A DNA stretch of 64,000 bases from Merluccius polli (Eukaryota; Chordata; Actinopteri; Gadiformes; Merlucciidae), in assembly GCA_030340625.1 (NCBI GenBank), contig JAOPHQ010001998.1:335199-399198 (forward strand), read 5' to 3'. The position numbers and the translations under genes are program-made. Every line of letters starts with the position of its first letter. Position 1 is the stretch's first letter. Shown here piece after piece: positions 63,911-64,000 of this stretch. Under the pieces are notes generated by a model. The model worked only from the letters and a program-made list of their open reading frames with translations. It was not told the origin of the DNA and searched no databases.

Positions 63911-64000
63911 GGAAACGCCTCTCATCCACTAACTAGGGCTTGCTCACAGGTCGATTTAGCTGCAATGAGAAGCTGAATGAGGGAGCAAAGAGATGGGTTT

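Overview
This is vertebrate nuclear DNA, and very probably from a teleost fish. The genes are spread over many short exons with GT-AG introns. The repeat content is typical of teleosts: very long (CA/GT)n and (TA)n microsatellites, long poly-G/C runs, many small inverted-repeat DNA transposons, tRNA-type SINE heads, an APE-type LINE relic and a Ty3/gypsy relic. There is no operon structure. The species cannot be named from the sequence alone.

Five protein-coding genes can be read exon by exon. (1) 545-2463, + strand: the last three exons of a WD-repeat protein, most likely LRWD1, whose 5' part lies outside the window. (2) 5069-17981, +: complete BCKDK (branched-chain 2-oxoacid dehydrogenase kinase), 11 coding exons, 428 residues. 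(3) 22216-24043, -: ORAI2, a store-operated calcium channel subunit, three coding exons, convergent with BCKDK. (4) 36504-50725, +: AP2B1, the beta subunit of the clathrin adaptor AP-2, 21 coding exons. (5) 54532-60367, +: an ETS1/ETS2-subfamily transcription factor, nine coding exons, 465 residues, closest by eye to ETS2 but diverged. The proteins have unrelated jobs (chromatin or replication, mitochondrial amino-acid catabolism, calcium entry, endocytosis, transcription). Their adjacency reflects chromosomal neighbourhood, not a pathway. In human, LRWD1 and ORAI2 are also neighbours (7q22), which supports the LRWD1 call.

Layout: 1-2.5 kb LRWD1 tail; 2.5-4.9 kb repeat-bearing spacer; 4.9-18 kb BCKDK, starting in a CpG island and with introns holding a three-layer transposon nest and a captured 28S rDNA fragment; 18-22 kb convergent 3' flanks; 22-24 kb ORAI2 coding exons; 24-36.5 kb a gene-poor repeat block (TA/AT-target transposon, ACT and CT tracts, LINE relic, a 1.6 kb degenerate and 39-bp tandem-repeat complex, gypsy relic); 36.5-50.7 kb AP2B1; 50.7-53.7 kb spacer; 53.7-61.5 kb the ETS gene; 61.5-64 kb microsatellites, a Harbinger-like MITE and a SINE.

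No new multi-gene system is visible. The observations most worth checking are: a reading-frame break, or a forced 7-nt acceptor shift, in the AP2B1 hinge exon; a GC-AG intron in AP2B1; a 28S rDNA piece inside a terminal-inverted-repeat element in BCKDK; splice acceptors that sit directly behind a MITE or a (TG)n run; the nested transposons; the diverged ETS2-like paralogue; and the compound satellite at 30.7-32.3 kb. All calls were made by reading the sequence; no searches were run.
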